Source: Clostridia bacterium | GTDB taxonomy: Bacteria > Bacillota > Clostridia > TANB77 > CAG-508 | Assembly (NCBI GenBank): GCA_017429505.1 | Contig: JAFROW010000004.1 | Span: forward strand, 62,001-126,000 | Reading direction: 5' to 3' | DNA length: 64,000 nt | Translations under genes and position numbers: made by a program | In this document: piece after piece, positions 18,221-27,902 of the stretch | How the letters are laid out: each line of letters opens with the position of its first letter | Numbering within the stretch: the stretch's first letter is position 1 | Notes under the pieces: generated by a model | The model's input: the letters and a program-made list of their open reading frames with translations, nothing else | The model's database searches: none | What the model was told of the DNA's origin: nothing

Positions 18221-18958
18221 TTACAAATTCTTTATAGTAATAATAGTAATGTTGTCTATTCCCCCATTTTTATTTGCCAAATCAACTAAATCCTTTGTTG
18301 CCATTTCAAAATTTTGATTCACAGCTTTAAAAATATCATTTATATCTACCATATTGGTTAATCCGTCTGAACAGATAATTAAGATATCTTCTTTTTGGAA
18401 GCCCTTTACCATAACATCAGGTTCAACAAAAGCATTTACCCCTAATGCTTTCATAAGCATATTCTTTTTTGGGTGATGTTCTGCCTCTTCCTTTGTTATC
18501 GTTCCATCTTGCACAAGTTTTTGTACATAACTATGATCTTGAGTAAGTTTTCTTATAAAATCTTTTCTAATTCTGTAAATTCTACTATCTCCAATATGTC
18601 CAATATATACTCTATTATTATATATTAAACATACTTCTAAAGTAGTACCCATTCCTTCTAAATTATCATCTTTTTTTGATTCTTCATATATAACCATATT
18701 AGCATATTCTATGCTACTTGCAACTAATTGTATAAGACTATCTTTGTCTTTAGGTGTATCTTCAAAATTATTTTCTATATAATTTTTAGCACTTATAACT
18801 GCTTGTTTACTTGCAACCTCTCCTGCATTGCATCCTCCCATCCCATCTGCTAAAATAAAAAGTTGAATCTTGTTTAATGGATCTTCTGTAATATAGAAGC
18901 TGTCCTCATTTATTTCTCTCGCCTTTCCTATGTCTGATTTTGCATAAGCTTTTATCAT
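18221..18958 (-). CDS. prpC: PP2C-type protein phosphatase (PrpC/Stp1)
   Basis: Removes phosphate from PrkC and its substrates. Metal-binding motifs: 'REINEDSFY', DGMGG (residues 38-42), 'GDSRIYRI', 'LTQDHSYVQ' and the C-terminal 'GIDNITIITI'. At 245 aa it has standard length. Start ATG 18958 has AGAGGTGAT upstream. It precedes prkC in the normal order, though rsgA, often next in line, is absent. Confidence 0.96.
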   Translation of the reverse strand: MIKAYAKSDIGKAREINEDSFYITEDPLNKIQLFILADGMGGCNAGEVASKQAVISAKNYIENNFEDTPKDKDSLIQLVASSIEYANMVIYEESKKDDNLEGMGTTLEVCLIYNNRVYIGHIGDSRIYRIRKDFIRKLTQDHSYVQKLVQDGTITKEEAEHHPKKNMLMKALGVNAFVEPDVMVKGFQKEDILIICSDGLTNMVDINDIFKAVNQNFEMATKDLVDLANKNGGIDNITIITIKNL

Positions 18959-18992
18959 TTAATCACCTCTTTTATTATGACAATTTGTATTG

Positions 18993-19724
18993 TTAAATTC
19001 CAAATATTGTAAATCCTAGTTTTAATATTCCTTCTGTAATAATTGAAATAACAGGAGATATTATTTTTCCAAGTATTCCAAATATCCATAAAGCAACAAA
19101 AATCATCTCAAATAATTTTTCATTTTTTTCAAACCATTCTCTTGCATTAAATGGTAAAAATGGCTTTATAACTTTTGAGCCATCCAATGGTGGTAATGGA
19201 ATTAAATTAAAAACTCCTAGTCCAACATTTATAGATATTGCTATATTTAACATAAGCATTATTATTGTGCCAATTTGCGAATTTAAAAATGTAATGCTTG
19301 CAACTTTATAAATCAAGCAATATATTAATGTTAAGACTATTGCTAAAAGGAAATTCATTAAAGGTCCAGCAATAGAAACAATACTATCGGCTTTATCCAT
19401 TGAAAATCTTCTATCATAATTTCTTGGATTTACTTCTACAGGTTTACCCCAACCAACTCTTGCAAACAATAGCATTATTGTACCAATTGGATCTAAATGT
19501 CCTAATGGATTTAATGTTAATCTTCCTTGATTCCTTGGTGTGTCATCTCCTAATTTGTCTGCAGCAAAAGCATGCGCAAACTCGTGAAAAGTAATAGCAA
19601 TAAGTATTCCTGGAATTGAAAGTAATAATCCTAATAAATTATTTACATCTGATAAATAGCTTGCTAAACCTGATATTAGCATTATTGCCATTACAATATA
19701 AATCATTCTTCTATCTATATACAT
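18993..19724 (-). CDS. Site-2 protease family (M50) membrane metalloprotease
   Basis: Intramembrane zinc protease. HEFAH (His47, Glu48, His51) lies in a hydrophobic helix and the second motif NLIPLPPLDGSKV supplies the third ligand Asp. About five to six membrane segments, 243 aa, and no PDZ domain, so it belongs to the short group seen across Clostridia and not to RseP. No dedicated substrate is evident. It starts 34 bp upstream of prpC and may share its transcript. Confidence 0.93.
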   Translation of the reverse strand: MYIDRRMIYIVMAIMLISGLASYLSDVNNLLGLLLSIPGILIAITFHEFAHAFAADKLGDDTPRNQGRLTLNPLGHLDPIGTIMLLFARVGWGKPVEVNPRNYDRRFSMDKADSIVSIAGPLMNFLLAIVLTLIYCLIYKVASITFLNSQIGTIIMLMLNIAISINVGLGVFNLIPLPPLDGSKVIKPFLPFNAREWFEKNEKLFEMIFVALWIFGILGKIISPVISIITEGILKLGFTIFGI

Positions 19725-19819
19725 AATTATCCTTTCTATCTTGTAATTTAAAACTTTAAGACATAGTCCTCCTATTTTTTTATATTATATCATATTTTTT
19801 TAAATTATCAATGGTTTTT

Positions 19820-19852
19820 CAAAAAAAGTTGATTATTAAAAATAACCAACTT
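19820..19852 (-). terminator. Terminator of the CpsD-like gene
   Basis: AAGTTGGTTATT / AATAATCAACTT hairpin (one G-T pair) followed by TTTTTTTG on the minus strand. The stem overlaps the stop codon of the upstream gene. Confidence 0.7.
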
Positions 19853-21683
19853 ATTTTGCTAAATTATTTAAATAATTTGTATCGTCATCATTTAATAAAA
19901 TAACTTCAGTAGCAAGCCTTTCTAAATCTTCATAACTTATAGATTCATGTATTGAAAATATTCTATTATTTTTTCTTCTATTATTGAAAAACTTCCCTAA
20001 ATTTATTATTTTATTATCATCTTTTATTATTTCAGTTTCTGCTTTTTGTTTTTCAGATAATTGAGATACTTGCGTTTCTATATCATTTAATCTTTCATTA
20101 TATATTTGAACTTGTGTAGCCATTATATCATTAAGAAACTGAGTTTGATTTTCTATAAACTCTTTTAATACTTGTTGTTGTAATTGTAATTGTTCGTTTT
20201 GTTGATTTTTTTGTTCTTCCATTTTCTCATCAAACACATTGCTTTGAGTATTTATTTGATTTTCGACTGCACTCATCTGTTGTTCTATTTTTTTATTTAA
20301 TAATAAATTTTGATTCTCTATTTGTTCATTTAATATTTCTGTACTTTCTATTATCTTTTCTTTAAAATGTTTATCTTGTTCTTCTATATGGTTATTAAAA
20401 GCTTTCTTTTGTTCATCAATTCTTTCCTCTAAATACTCTTTTTCTATTTCCTCTTTTTTTTTTATTTGAACAATTTGTTCTTCTATTTTTTCAAATTTGT
20501 CTGTTATAATTTGAGTAAATCTATCAAAACTTTTGCTTTGTTTTTCTCTTCTTATATCATTATTTTCTTTTTCCTCAGTTATATCTTTTCTTAATGTTTG
20601 TATACTATCTAATAAACCATTAATACTTATTTCATTTTGCTTTTGTATATTATCAATCTTCATATTAAAATTTACTTCTACATCATTTATAAAATCTTCA
20701 GTCATTATATTGTCTTTAATTTCTTGATGAAGTGTTTCGAATTTTAGAGGTTCTTTTGAATAGAGCTTTTTGGTAATTGGATCAATTATTTCATCAAAAG
20801 TTTCTACTTTATTTTGTTCTTCTATATTTTCTATAAACATTCCATATTTTGAATTATGCTTTTTGGAATAATACTTTCCTTTTCTGTAATCAGTTTTATT
20901 TAGAATAAATCCAAATATCTTAGAATTGTAATATTCTAATTGTTCTTTAACCTCTAATATTTCTTTATATGTTGTTACACAATTTTCAGCAATTAAAACA
21001 TTAGTATCTGATAATTTTGAAATATACATAGCATCTTCATTTTCAAAAAATGCTGTTCCATCAATTAACACAATGTCATATACATCTTTTAGCAAAGCTA
21101 TTAATTCTTTAACATTTTGTGTTTTTAATAATTCATAACAATTTTCTGTTATCGTTCCATTTTGCAATATGTATAAATGAGGGATTTGAGTTTGTTTTAT
21201 ATATTTTTTAGCATTATTTAGATTTTCTAGATTATTTCCTATTTCTATATCTTTTATATAATCTGTTAATCCTTCTCCCTTTTCTATATAAAAAATATCA
21301 CTTTTATCAGATTCTTCTCTAAGATTTGCATCTATTAATAATACATTTCTATTAAGTCTTGCAAGTGACACTGCAAGATTATTAGCTACATAACTTTTTC
21401 CTTCTCCACCTTTTGAGCTAAGAATTGAAATTACCTTTTGATTTGACTGAACTAAAATATCTCTTATATCTTTAATATATTTCGTGATATTGGCTTTTGG
21501 CTTATTTTCTATTAATAAGCTTCCATTTTGGTCATTATATGGTAATTCTCCTAAACTCATAAGTCCAGTCTTTTTTGTAATTCTTTTTTCATTTTTTACT
21601 TTGTTTTCAAAATAATTAATTTTTACAATACATAACATAAAAATTAATACTAAAATTATAACTAATACAATCAAAACTTCCAT
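19851..21683 (-). CDS. Membrane-anchored CpsD/ParA-like P-loop ATPase with long coiled coil
   Basis: Residues 2-22 form a membrane anchor. Residues about 83-270 are a MinD/ParA-type ATPase close to CpsD/CapB tyrosine kinases: deviant Walker A SSKGGEGKS (89-97), Walker A' LLIDAN (Asp118) and Walker B VLIDGTA. From about residue 320 to 560 it is a coiled coil rich in Gln/Glu/Asn with 'NEQIENQNLLLNKKIEQQ'-like repeats. Canonical CpsD is shorter, with a Tyr-rich tail; here the C-terminus lacks a Tyr cluster. It may organise a membrane or polar assembly, or be a BY-kinase relative. Neither a Wzz-like partner nor capsule genes are nearby. Confidence 0.8.
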   Translation of the reverse strand: MEVLIVLVIILVLIFMLCIVKINYFENKVKNEKRITKKTGLMSLGELPYNDQNGSLLIENKPKANITKYIKDIRDILVQSNQKVISILSSKGGEGKSYVANNLAVSLARLNRNVLLIDANLREESDKSDIFYIEKGEGLTDYIKDIEIGNNLENLNNAKKYIKQTQIPHLYILQNGTITENCYELLKTQNVKELIALLKDVYDIVLIDGTAFFENEDAMYISKLSDTNVLIAENCVTTYKEILEVKEQLEYYNSKIFGFILNKTDYRKGKYYSKKHNSKYGMFIENIEEQNKVETFDEIIDPITKKLYSKEPLKFETLHQEIKDNIMTEDFINDVEVNFNMKIDNIQKQNEISINGLLDSIQTLRKDITEEKENNDIRREKQSKSFDRFTQIITDKFEKIEEQIVQIKKKEEIEKEYLEERIDEQKKAFNNHIEEQDKHFKEKIIESTEILNEQIENQNLLLNKKIEQQMSAVENQINTQSNVFDEKMEEQKNQQNEQLQLQQQVLKEFIENQTQFLNDIMATQVQIYNERLNDIETQVSQLSEKQKAETEIIKDDNKIINLGKFFNNRRKNNRIFSIHESISYEDLERLATEVILLNDDDTNYLNNLAK

Positions 21684-21783
21684 AATTTCTACCTCTAATG
21701 GGTGAATTATATCATACTTTTTTGATTATTGCAAGTACTTATGTTTACTTTCTCGATTATCTACTTATATTATTATATTTAAA

Positions 21784-21817
21784 AGAAAAAGAGGCTATCC
21801 TAAAATAGGTAACCTCT
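21784..21817 (-). terminator. Terminator of the small frameshifted gene
   Basis: AGAGGTTACC / GATAGCCTCT stem with a TTTTTCTTTT tail on the minus strand. Confidence 0.75.
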
Positions 21818-21831
21818 ATACTATTAAAATA

Positions 21832-21984
21832 TTATCTTCCTCCATCTGATACTCTTTCTTCAGCAGCTAAAACAGAACTATTTCTCATTACTTCATTTTG
21901 TTCTATATAGTAGCCATACTTTTCTCCAAGATTTTGTAAACTCTCTGAAGTTGGCTGAAGCCCTTCTTTCATTGAATTTGGCAT
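21832..21984 (-). CDS. Small ORF, downstream part of a probable frameshifted gene (46-50 aa)
   Basis: Reads MPNSMKEGLQPTSESLQNLG, then a Tyr/Glu-rich middle, and ends with RVSDGGR. The nearest Shine-Dalgarno (GGAAGGAG) lies 15 bases from ATG 21984, too far for good initiation. Alternatives are: -1 frameshifting (or RNA slippage) at the A7 run from the upstream ORF, which gives one 69-aa product; re-initiation at ATG 21972, which overlaps the upstream stop as ATGA; or an ATT start 6 bases from the GGAG. The protein is polar and not recognised. Confidence 0.5.
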   Translation of the reverse strand: MPNSMKEGLQPTSESLQNLGEKYGYYIEQNEVMRNSSVLAAEERVSDGGR

Positions 21985-22040
21985 TTTTTTAATGTTTTAC
22001 TCCTTCCAACTAATTTTTTTATAAAACTTTCAGACGACAT
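21969..22040 (-). CDS. Small ORF, upstream part of the frameshift pair (23 aa)
   Basis: Reads MSSESFIKKLVGRSKTLKK, then CQIQ and a stop. A strong GAGGAGG lies 7 bases before ATG 22040, so this is the ORF the ribosome should load on. Codons 17-19 (TTA AAA AAA) place A-AAA-AAA in frame as a -1 slippery heptamer; slipping enters the downstream frame immediately. It lies 27 bp downstream of the 152-aa unknown gene and is probably in its operon. Confidence 0.5.
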   Translation of the reverse strand: MSSESFIKKLVGRSKTLKKCQIQ

Positions 22041-22066
22041 TTTTAACCTCCTCATTCTTATTTACA

Positions 22067-22525
22067 TTAAAATCCTCTTTCTCCTTCATATTGTTCTACT
22101 TCACCATCTCTTACATCGTCATACGAACTTGTGCTTATAAATCTTCTATAGTCTCTCAAATCCTCTGCTTCTTGAGTTTTAGTATAATCTGGAATTCCAC
22201 CTTTTGCTCTTTCAAGAGGAGATAATTCACCTCTTGTTGCTGTTTCTAATCTTCTTAATAAATCTTCTCTATTACGATGAAAACCTTTTAATTCATCTTT
22301 ACTATGTCCATAGTTTATTTCCCCTGGTCCCCTTGTAAAATCATCTACATTTACTTTTTCTCCATTATATGGTGGAACTAGATTCCCATCTTTGTCTAAA
22401 ATTCCTGCTTTTTGTAAATCTGCTGTTGCTATTTTTTTAGCTAATTCTAGATTTGTCCTTTTTAAATCTTTTAAACGACTTATTTCAGCATCCATTGCTT
22501 CTAAAACTTCTTCATAATTATTCAT
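22067..22525 (-). CDS. Hypothetical protein, 152 aa
   Basis: Not recognised. The N-terminal 35 residues are a charged helix (MNNYEEVLEAMDAEISRLKD), the middle contains 'GILDKDGNLVPPYNGEKV', and the C-terminal half is Arg/Glu-rich and soluble. No signal peptide or membrane segment. It starts with AAGGAGG at good spacing and lies between lysS and the small frameshift gene, with which it may form an operon. The shape suggests a cytoplasmic or spore-interior structural protein, but nothing in the sequence proves that. Confidence 0.75.
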   Translation of the reverse strand: MNNYEEVLEAMDAEISRLKDLKRTNLELAKKIATADLQKAGILDKDGNLVPPYNGEKVNVDDFTRGPGEINYGHSKDELKGFHRNREDLLRRLETATRGELSPLERAKGGIPDYTKTQEAEDLRDYRRFISTSSYDDVRDGEVEQYEGERGF

Positions 22526-22616
22526 AGTAGTATTCCTCCTTATTAAATTCTATTTGAGCTTTTTATTATTTAAAACACACATATCCATTTCTTAGAACTC
22601 ATTAAAGTACACTAAA

Positions 22617-24119
22617 CTAGTTCAATGGTTTCATAGTTGGGAATAATAGCACATCTCTTATTGAATCAGAATCTGTTAAAAGCATAACAAGTCTATCAAC
22701 TCCAATTCCTAGTCCACCTGTTGGAGGAAGTCCAATTTCAAGTGATTGAACAAAATCCTCATCCATATCTGCTGCTTCTTCATCTCCAGCTTCTTTTGCT
22801 TCTACTTGTTTCTTAAATCTTTCATATTGATCAATTGGGTCATTTAATTCTGAAAATGCATTTCCATATTCTCTACCACAAATAAATGCTTCAAATCTTT
22901 CTGTCATTTTCTTATTATTTGGGCATTTTTTTGCAAGTGGTGAAATCTCTACTGGATATTCATAAATAAATGTTGGCTGAATAAGTGTATGCTCAACATA
23001 TTCATCAAAGAATAAAGAAATAACATCACCTCTTGTTTCTTTTGTTTTGTCTGGTATTTCTATTCCTCTTTCTTTAGCTAAAGCAACTGCTTCTTCATCA
23101 GATGTTATTTTGTTAAAATCAACTCCACATGCTTCTTTAATTGAATCTATCATTGTTATTCTCTTCCAACCTGGAGCTAAATCAATCTCTTGACCTTGAT
23201 ATGTTACTTTAGTTGTTCCTAATATTTCTTGAGCTGTTTGAGAAAAGATTTTTTCTGTAATATCCATCATATCATGAAAATCTTGATATGCAGCGTATAA
23301 CTCTAATTCAGTAAATTCAGGATTATGTCTTATATCCATTCCTTCATTTCTAAATACTCTACCTATTTCATATACTTTATCAAACCCACCAACAATAAGT
23401 CTTTTTAAATTAAGCTCTAAAGCAATTCTAAGATACATATCTATATTTAAACTATTGTGATGTGTTGTAAATGGTCTTGCAGTAGCTCCACCCGAAATAG
23501 TGTTAAGCACGGGAGTTTCTACTTCTAAATATCCTTCTCCATCTAATATTTTTCTAATATTACTTATTATTTTACTTCTTATTTCAAAAGTCTTCTTTAC
23601 TTCAGGATTTACAATTAAATCTACATATCTTTGTCTATATCTTAAATCAGGATCTTTTAAGCCATGGAATTTTTCTGGTAATGGTCTTAAAGATTTTGAA
23701 AGTAATGTTACTTCTTTTGCGTGAACAGAGATTTCTTCTGTTCTTGTTTTAAAAACAAAACCTGTAATTCCAATTATATCTCCAATATCCCATGTTTTAA
23801 ATGCTTTGTAGCTTTCTTCTCCTAAATCATTTATGCTAACATAACTTTGGATTTTTTCGTCACAATCTTGAATAGTGCAAAATGAAGCTTTTCCCATAAT
23901 TCTTTTAGCAATAATTCTTCCTGCAACTGTTACATCTTTTTCTTCAAATTTTTCATAATTTGCTTTTATTTCTCCTGCTGTAGCAGTTCTATTAAATTTT
24001 GTAATTTCATAAGGGTCTTTTCCTTGTTCTTGTAATTCTTTTAGTTTTTCCTTTCTAATTTGTATTAAATGATTTTCATCTAATTCTATTTCTTGATTGT
24101 TATTATTGTTTTCTGCCAT
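22617..24119 (-). CDS. lysS: Lysine--tRNA ligase (class II)
   Basis: Charges tRNA-Lys. OB-fold anticodon domain ([22 protein letters not shown]) followed by the class II catalytic core: motif 1 region '[20 protein letters not shown]', motif 2 '[20 protein letters not shown]' and motif 3 '[16 protein letters not shown]'. Full length, 500 aa. Start ATG 24119 has GGGAG upstream. It follows the 815-aa unknown gene by 25 bp and is likely co-transcribed. Confidence 0.98.
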   Translation of the reverse strand: MAENNNNNQEIELDENHLIQIRKEKLKELQEQGKDPYEITKFNRTATAGEIKANYEKFEEKDVTVAGRIIAKRIMGKASFCTIQDCDEKIQSYVSINDLGEESYKAFKTWDIGDIIGITGFVFKTRTEEISVHAKEVTLLSKSLRPLPEKFHGLKDPDLRYRQRYVDLIVNPEVKKTFEIRSKIISNIRKILDGEGYLEVETPVLNTISGGATARPFTTHHNSLNIDMYLRIALELNLKRLIVGGFDKVYEIGRVFRNEGMDIRHNPEFTELELYAAYQDFHDMMDITEKIFSQTAQEILGTTKVTYQGQEIDLAPGWKRITMIDSIKEACGVDFNKITSDEEAVALAKERGIEIPDKTKETRGDVISLFFDEYVEHTLIQPTFIYEYPVEISPLAKKCPNNKKMTERFEAFICGREYGNAFSELNDPIDQYERFKKQVEAKEAGDEEAADMDEDFVQSLEIGLPPTGGLGIGVDRLVMLLTDSDSIRDVLLFPTMKPLN

Positions 24120-24144
24120 AATAATCTCCCTTTCTTTTTATTTT

Positions 24145-26592
24145 TTATTCTTTTTCAATTTCATCATATTCTTTTAGCATTTTATCTATTTTTTCATCAG
24201 AAATAATACTTTTTATAAATTCAACTTTTTCTTCATAAGTATTAATATCTTTATTGTTATATCCCATTCTAATAATTAATTTATAAAATGTATTGCTATC
24301 TAAATCTAATAGTAATTTTATTCTTTCATTTGTATTCATTTTTTTCATTGTAAATAGCAAGTCTCTATTTACTCCTGGATATAAAATTGTAGAAGTCTGA
24401 ACAACATCTTTAGTATTTTCTTCTAATTTGTGCGATTTTGCTGATAATGATTCTTTTTTGTTTAATATATGTAATGCAATCATATTATACCCTGGTATTT
24501 CCATTACGACTGACATTGCCATTTTATTTTCATCAAATTGTTTTTTTAAACTAATTTGTGGATTATCTTTTGCTAGATCAATTACTCTTTCTATCAAATC
24601 ATTTTTAATATCATATAATAAATCTGAAAGATCTTGTTTTTCTGTCATATGAGCAAATCTATTTACTAAATTTGCTAATTTCATAATTTTATATGCTATG
24701 TCTTCATTAGGTCTAGTATATCTTTTTGCTATATCTTCATCTTTAGCTGGTAGCATTGGTTTAATACTTAAATTTTTTTCTTTAATGGTAATTGTAGTAT
24801 CTTTCTCATCTAAATATTCAGCTTTTGCTTTTTTATTAACATGAAAATACTCCATTAATAAGTCTCTATATAAAATGTCTATATTAAAACCATTATTTAT
24901 GCTATTAGATAAATAGTCTTTTATTTTTGATGTAATATTAAGTATTTTTTTTTCATCAATTTCAGCATTTACTAGCTGTGTTTGTACTTCTTGATTATTT
25001 AGGAAAAATTTTTTTCCGTTAACATAAATTGAATCTTTGTAAGAAATAGGTCTTTTTAAGTTTTCAAATAAGCATTTAGTAACAGCTGCTTTTTTAAGCA
25101 TTTTTTCTTCATCTGAAATATTTGGAATATTTTTAAAAACCTCATATTCCTTAATTTCATCAGAATCTTCTATATAATCCTCTCCTAAAAAGTCTTTTAC
25201 ATATTCATCTATTGATTTATTTTCAAATACATGAGCTTCTGGCATTAAACTTGCTAATTTTTGTCCTTTTTCTATAAATATTTTGATTCCTTGTATTTTT
25301 AAAACAGAACTACTCAGTCCAATTTTACCATTTTTTATACTATCAATATGATTCTTTGTTAATTCATATACTGGTATTAAAATTGCACCAATTGTATTAT
25401 CCAAAGGTTGTATTGAATTTAAATTACCAAATGCAACATCATTTAAATAAAAAGTACGAAAGCATTTATCGTCAATTCTAACTTCTAAGTGAGTTTCTTT
25501 ATTAAAAAGATCTACTATGTTTGAAACATTACTTGGTATAGGTATAATTATATAATCTTTTGTCTCTATAGAAAGTTTTGTAGCAGCAATCTTTTTATCT
25601 TTATAACCAAGCTCTTTTATGGATTTTGCCTTTTCAATTCTTGCTTTTTGTTTTGTCAATTCTTTTTTTCTTTGTTCAAGTGCTATAAGTTGTTTTTTTA
25701 CTTCTTTTGTTTTTTGTCTTGTAGCCTGAAATTCTGTTTTTTTATTTGCAACATGTCTTTGTTTACTTTTCAAAATTGCTTGTAATCTATTATTTTCTTC
25801 TAAAATAGATTCTAAATATTTTACATCAAAATATTCAGGGCTTTGCTCATATAATTGCATAAAATAATTAAATTTATTTTCAAAACTATTTATACAATTC
25901 AAATAATAATCTATATTGGAATAATATTTTGCAATTTCTTCCCACATTTCTAAAGGTTGTAAATATGGGTCATATAAAAGTCCCTTGTCTTCCTGCAAGC
26001 CTTTTTTTTGAATATATTTAATTTTAAGTAATATTTGTGAAATTAAATTTTTGTCATATAACCTATCATCTTCGCGATCTGTTAAAAAATCATTATATTG
26101 TTTCTTTAATTCATTTATGATTTCTTTATAATGTTTAAATCTATCTTTTTCATCATAACTATCTAAATTAGTTTCAGTTTCATCTAAACTTGTAATTAAT
26201 TCATTTAAAGCAACAAGTTTTTCATAAAAAATTCTTCTTTTCCCAATTTCTTCTTGAATTATAATTTTATCTGAATATGTATCTGGATAATTTCTGTAAT
26301 CATTTAATGGAGGCATTTTTTTTATATTTGAAAGTATCATTTCTATTTTGGGAACACTTGTAATAAAATTATAAATCGTTTCTAAATCTTTTAATTCTTT
26401 ATTATTTAATGCTCTTTTTTGGTATTTAGATTTTTCATTTTGTGCTTGTTCTAATTTTTGTCTTTTATCTTCTACATCTTCATATTTCGCACTATAGTCT
26501 CCATTTAACTCATATATTTTTCTTTCAACTTGTTTTAAATCTTCTTCTATTTTATCTAATAATTTTTTTTTAGCTCTCTCAATAAACTTCAT
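24145..26592 (-). CDS. Large coiled-coil protein of unknown function, 815 aa
   Basis: Not recognised. Residues 1-60 and about 270-330 are predicted coiled coil (Lys/Glu/Gln-rich heptads); between and after lie mixed alpha/beta segments with 'YIIIPIPSNVSNIVDLFNKET', 'KCLFENLKRPISYKD' and a C-terminal helical Lys/Glu region. It has neither a signal peptide nor a membrane helix nor a Walker motif. Its position immediately before lysS suggests shared transcription. It resembles in style the 538-aa protein at 48187 (large, helical, cytoplasmic), but I see no alignable segment. Confidence 0.8.
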   Translation of the reverse strand: MKFIERAKKKLLDKIEEDLKQVERKIYELNGDYSAKYEDVEDKRQKLEQAQNEKSKYQKRALNNKELKDLETIYNFITSVPKIEMILSNIKKMPPLNDYRNYPDTYSDKIIIQEEIGKRRIFYEKLVALNELITSLDETETNLDSYDEKDRFKHYKEIINELKKQYNDFLTDREDDRLYDKNLISQILLKIKYIQKKGLQEDKGLLYDPYLQPLEMWEEIAKYYSNIDYYLNCINSFENKFNYFMQLYEQSPEYFDVKYLESILEENNRLQAILKSKQRHVANKKTEFQATRQKTKEVKKQLIALEQRKKELTKQKARIEKAKSIKELGYKDKKIAATKLSIETKDYIIIPIPSNVSNIVDLFNKETHLEVRIDDKCFRTFYLNDVAFGNLNSIQPLDNTIGAILIPVYELTKNHIDSIKNGKIGLSSSVLKIQGIKIFIEKGQKLASLMPEAHVFENKSIDEYVKDFLGEDYIEDSDEIKEYEVFKNIPNISDEEKMLKKAAVTKCLFENLKRPISYKDSIYVNGKKFFLNNQEVQTQLVNAEIDEKKILNITSKIKDYLSNSINNGFNIDILYRDLLMEYFHVNKKAKAEYLDEKDTTITIKEKNLSIKPMLPAKDEDIAKRYTRPNEDIAYKIMKLANLVNRFAHMTEKQDLSDLLYDIKNDLIERVIDLAKDNPQISLKKQFDENKMAMSVVMEIPGYNMIALHILNKKESLSAKSHKLEENTKDVVQTSTILYPGVNRDLLFTMKKMNTNERIKLLLDLDSNTFYKLIIRMGYNNKDINTYEEKVEFIKSIISDEKIDKMLKEYDEIEKE

Positions 26593-26676
26593 TTCTTCTC
26601 CCTCTTGAATATCTTTTCTAGTAAATTCTTTAATATTATATACTATTTTTCTTAGATTGTAAAGATTTAAAAATAA

Positions 26677-26720
26677 AAAAACTCATAAAATGACCAATAT
26701 TTAGTCACATTATGAGTTTT
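26677..26720 (-). terminator. Intrinsic terminator of the 77-aa gene
   Basis: AAAACTCATAA / TTATGAGTTTT outer stem with an inner TGAC/GTCA pair and a TTTATTTTT tail on the minus strand. Confidence 0.8.
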
Positions 26721-26724
26721 ATTT

Positions 26725-26958
26725 TTAGCTTTTTATAAAATTCCAAAAACCTTTAAATGAAATTTCTTGATGTAAGAATTCATTAATTTCGTCTTCAATT
26801 TTTTGTTGATATGGTGTTAGCTCAACTTTTATAGGTTTATTCCAATCAATTTCTTGGAATAAGAATGATCTTATTTTTGACCATACACTTTGTTTTGTTG
26901 GAAGACTTTCTGTTTCTACTTTTGTAAAGACTTTACTTTCTTCATTAATTTCTGCCAT
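26725..26958 (-). CDS. Hypothetical protein, 77 aa
   Basis: Small acidic-then-amphipathic protein containing 'WSKIRSFLFQEIDWNKPIKVELTPYQQKIEDEINEFLHQEI'-type sequence, here split: a Trp/Phe-rich 30-residue stretch, then a Gln/Glu helix. GGAGGAAAC Shine-Dalgarno before ATG 26958 and a terminator right after the stop make it a single-gene unit. The family is not known to me; short proteins of this kind occur as spore- or envelope-associated factors, but no such role is shown. Confidence 0.75.
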   Translation of the reverse strand: MAEINEESKVFTKVETESLPTKQSVWSKIRSFLFQEIDWNKPIKVELTPYQQKIEDEINEFLHQEISFKGFWNFIKS

Positions 26959-27095
26959 TATTGTTTCCTCCTTTGAATTATAATATATATATTACAATTA
27001 TTTTATACTACAAATTCTGAAAAAATACAAGTATTTTTGTAAATTATTATATTATTTTTTTGTTACATAATTATTACAATTTTATTACATAAAAA

Positions 27096-27656
27096 TTAAT
27101 TTTCTTTCCATTTTTCATATTCTTCTTTTATTTTGTTTAAAACTTCCTCAGGATTTAAATTATCAGTATTTAAAACAAAATCATAATTTGACATATCGTC
27201 TCTTCTAACTCCATATAAATTAAAATATCTATTCAAGTCATTTTTTGATCTTCTAATCATATCTTCTTTCTGAGCTTCTAAAGTTGGTAAATTTTCTGAT
27301 CTTTTTCTATTTGGATCTGCGAATGCCCTTTGTGCTGCTATATCTATATTTACTTTTAAATACACTTTAAATGAATCTGGAACTGCATACCATCCCATTT
27401 TTGCATCTATTACAATATTATTATGTGTTTTAGCATATTCAGTAGCACTTTTTTCTATTTGCATATCTACTTCTGGGTGTTCTTTTATATACTCTCCAAA
27501 CTCTGTAATAGACATTCCATTTTTTACAGCAAGTTCTCTACAATACACACCATTTCTATATAAGGTATAATTTAAATCTTCTGCTAACATTTTTGATACT
27601 GTGCTTTGACCACTTGCTAAATCTCCAGTTATAGAAATAATATCTTTCCTTTTCAT
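27096..27656 (-). CDS. Cytidylate-kinase-like P-loop protein with altered Walker A
   Basis: Fold markers of the short (archaeal-like) cytidylate kinase/AAA_33 group: ITGDLASG at the N-terminus, 'GVYCRELAVKNGMSITEFGEY', 'NNIVIDAKMGW', 'VYLKVNIDIAAQRAF' and an Arg-rich lid. The phosphate loop reads G-D-L-A-S-G-Q-S-T (residues 11-19): the lysine that holds the beta/gamma phosphates is Gln17 (codon CAA, clear in the DNA). Activity may therefore be reduced or lost. It lies 41 bp downstream of rpoZ; in many Firmicutes gmk sits in this operon, and none is present here. Confidence 0.85.
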   Translation of the reverse strand: MKRKDIISITGDLASGQSTVSKMLAEDLNYTLYRNGVYCRELAVKNGMSITEFGEYIKEHPEVDMQIEKSATEYAKTHNNIVIDAKMGWYAVPDSFKVYLKVNIDIAAQRAFADPNRKRSENLPTLEAQKEDMIRRSKNDLNRYFNLYGVRRDDMSNYDFVLNTDNLNPEEVLNKIKEEYEKWKEN

Positions 27657-27697
27657 ATAAAATCATTTCCTTTCCAGATATAATTCTTATAAAAGTT

Positions 27698-27901
27698 TTA
27701 TTTTTGTTCATCATCAACTATATAAACTTTTTCATCTGCTATTTCTTCTGCAGCAATTGTAACAGGAGATTTGTCGTCTGTAGTTACTAATGGTTCTTCT
27801 CCTTTTGCAATATCTCTTGCTCTCCTTGATGCGGCAATTACTAATGCATATCTATTTTCTGCATGTTTTAACAATTCATTAACTGTAGGTTCAACTATCA
27901 T
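27698..27901 (-). CDS. rpoZ: RNA polymerase subunit omega
   Basis: Small subunit that helps assemble RNA polymerase. The core motif 'ENRYALVIAASRRARDIA' is diagnostic, followed by an acidic tail typical of Clostridia. The start is placed at ATG 27901 (MIVEPTVNELL), with GGGTGGAG 6 bases upstream; a GTG at 27913 is possible but less likely. Directly follows remA. Confidence 0.95.
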   Translation of the reverse strand: MIVEPTVNELLKHAENRYALVIAASRRARDIAKGEEPLVTTDDKSPVTIAAEEIADEKVYIVDDEQK

Positions 27902-27902
27902 T

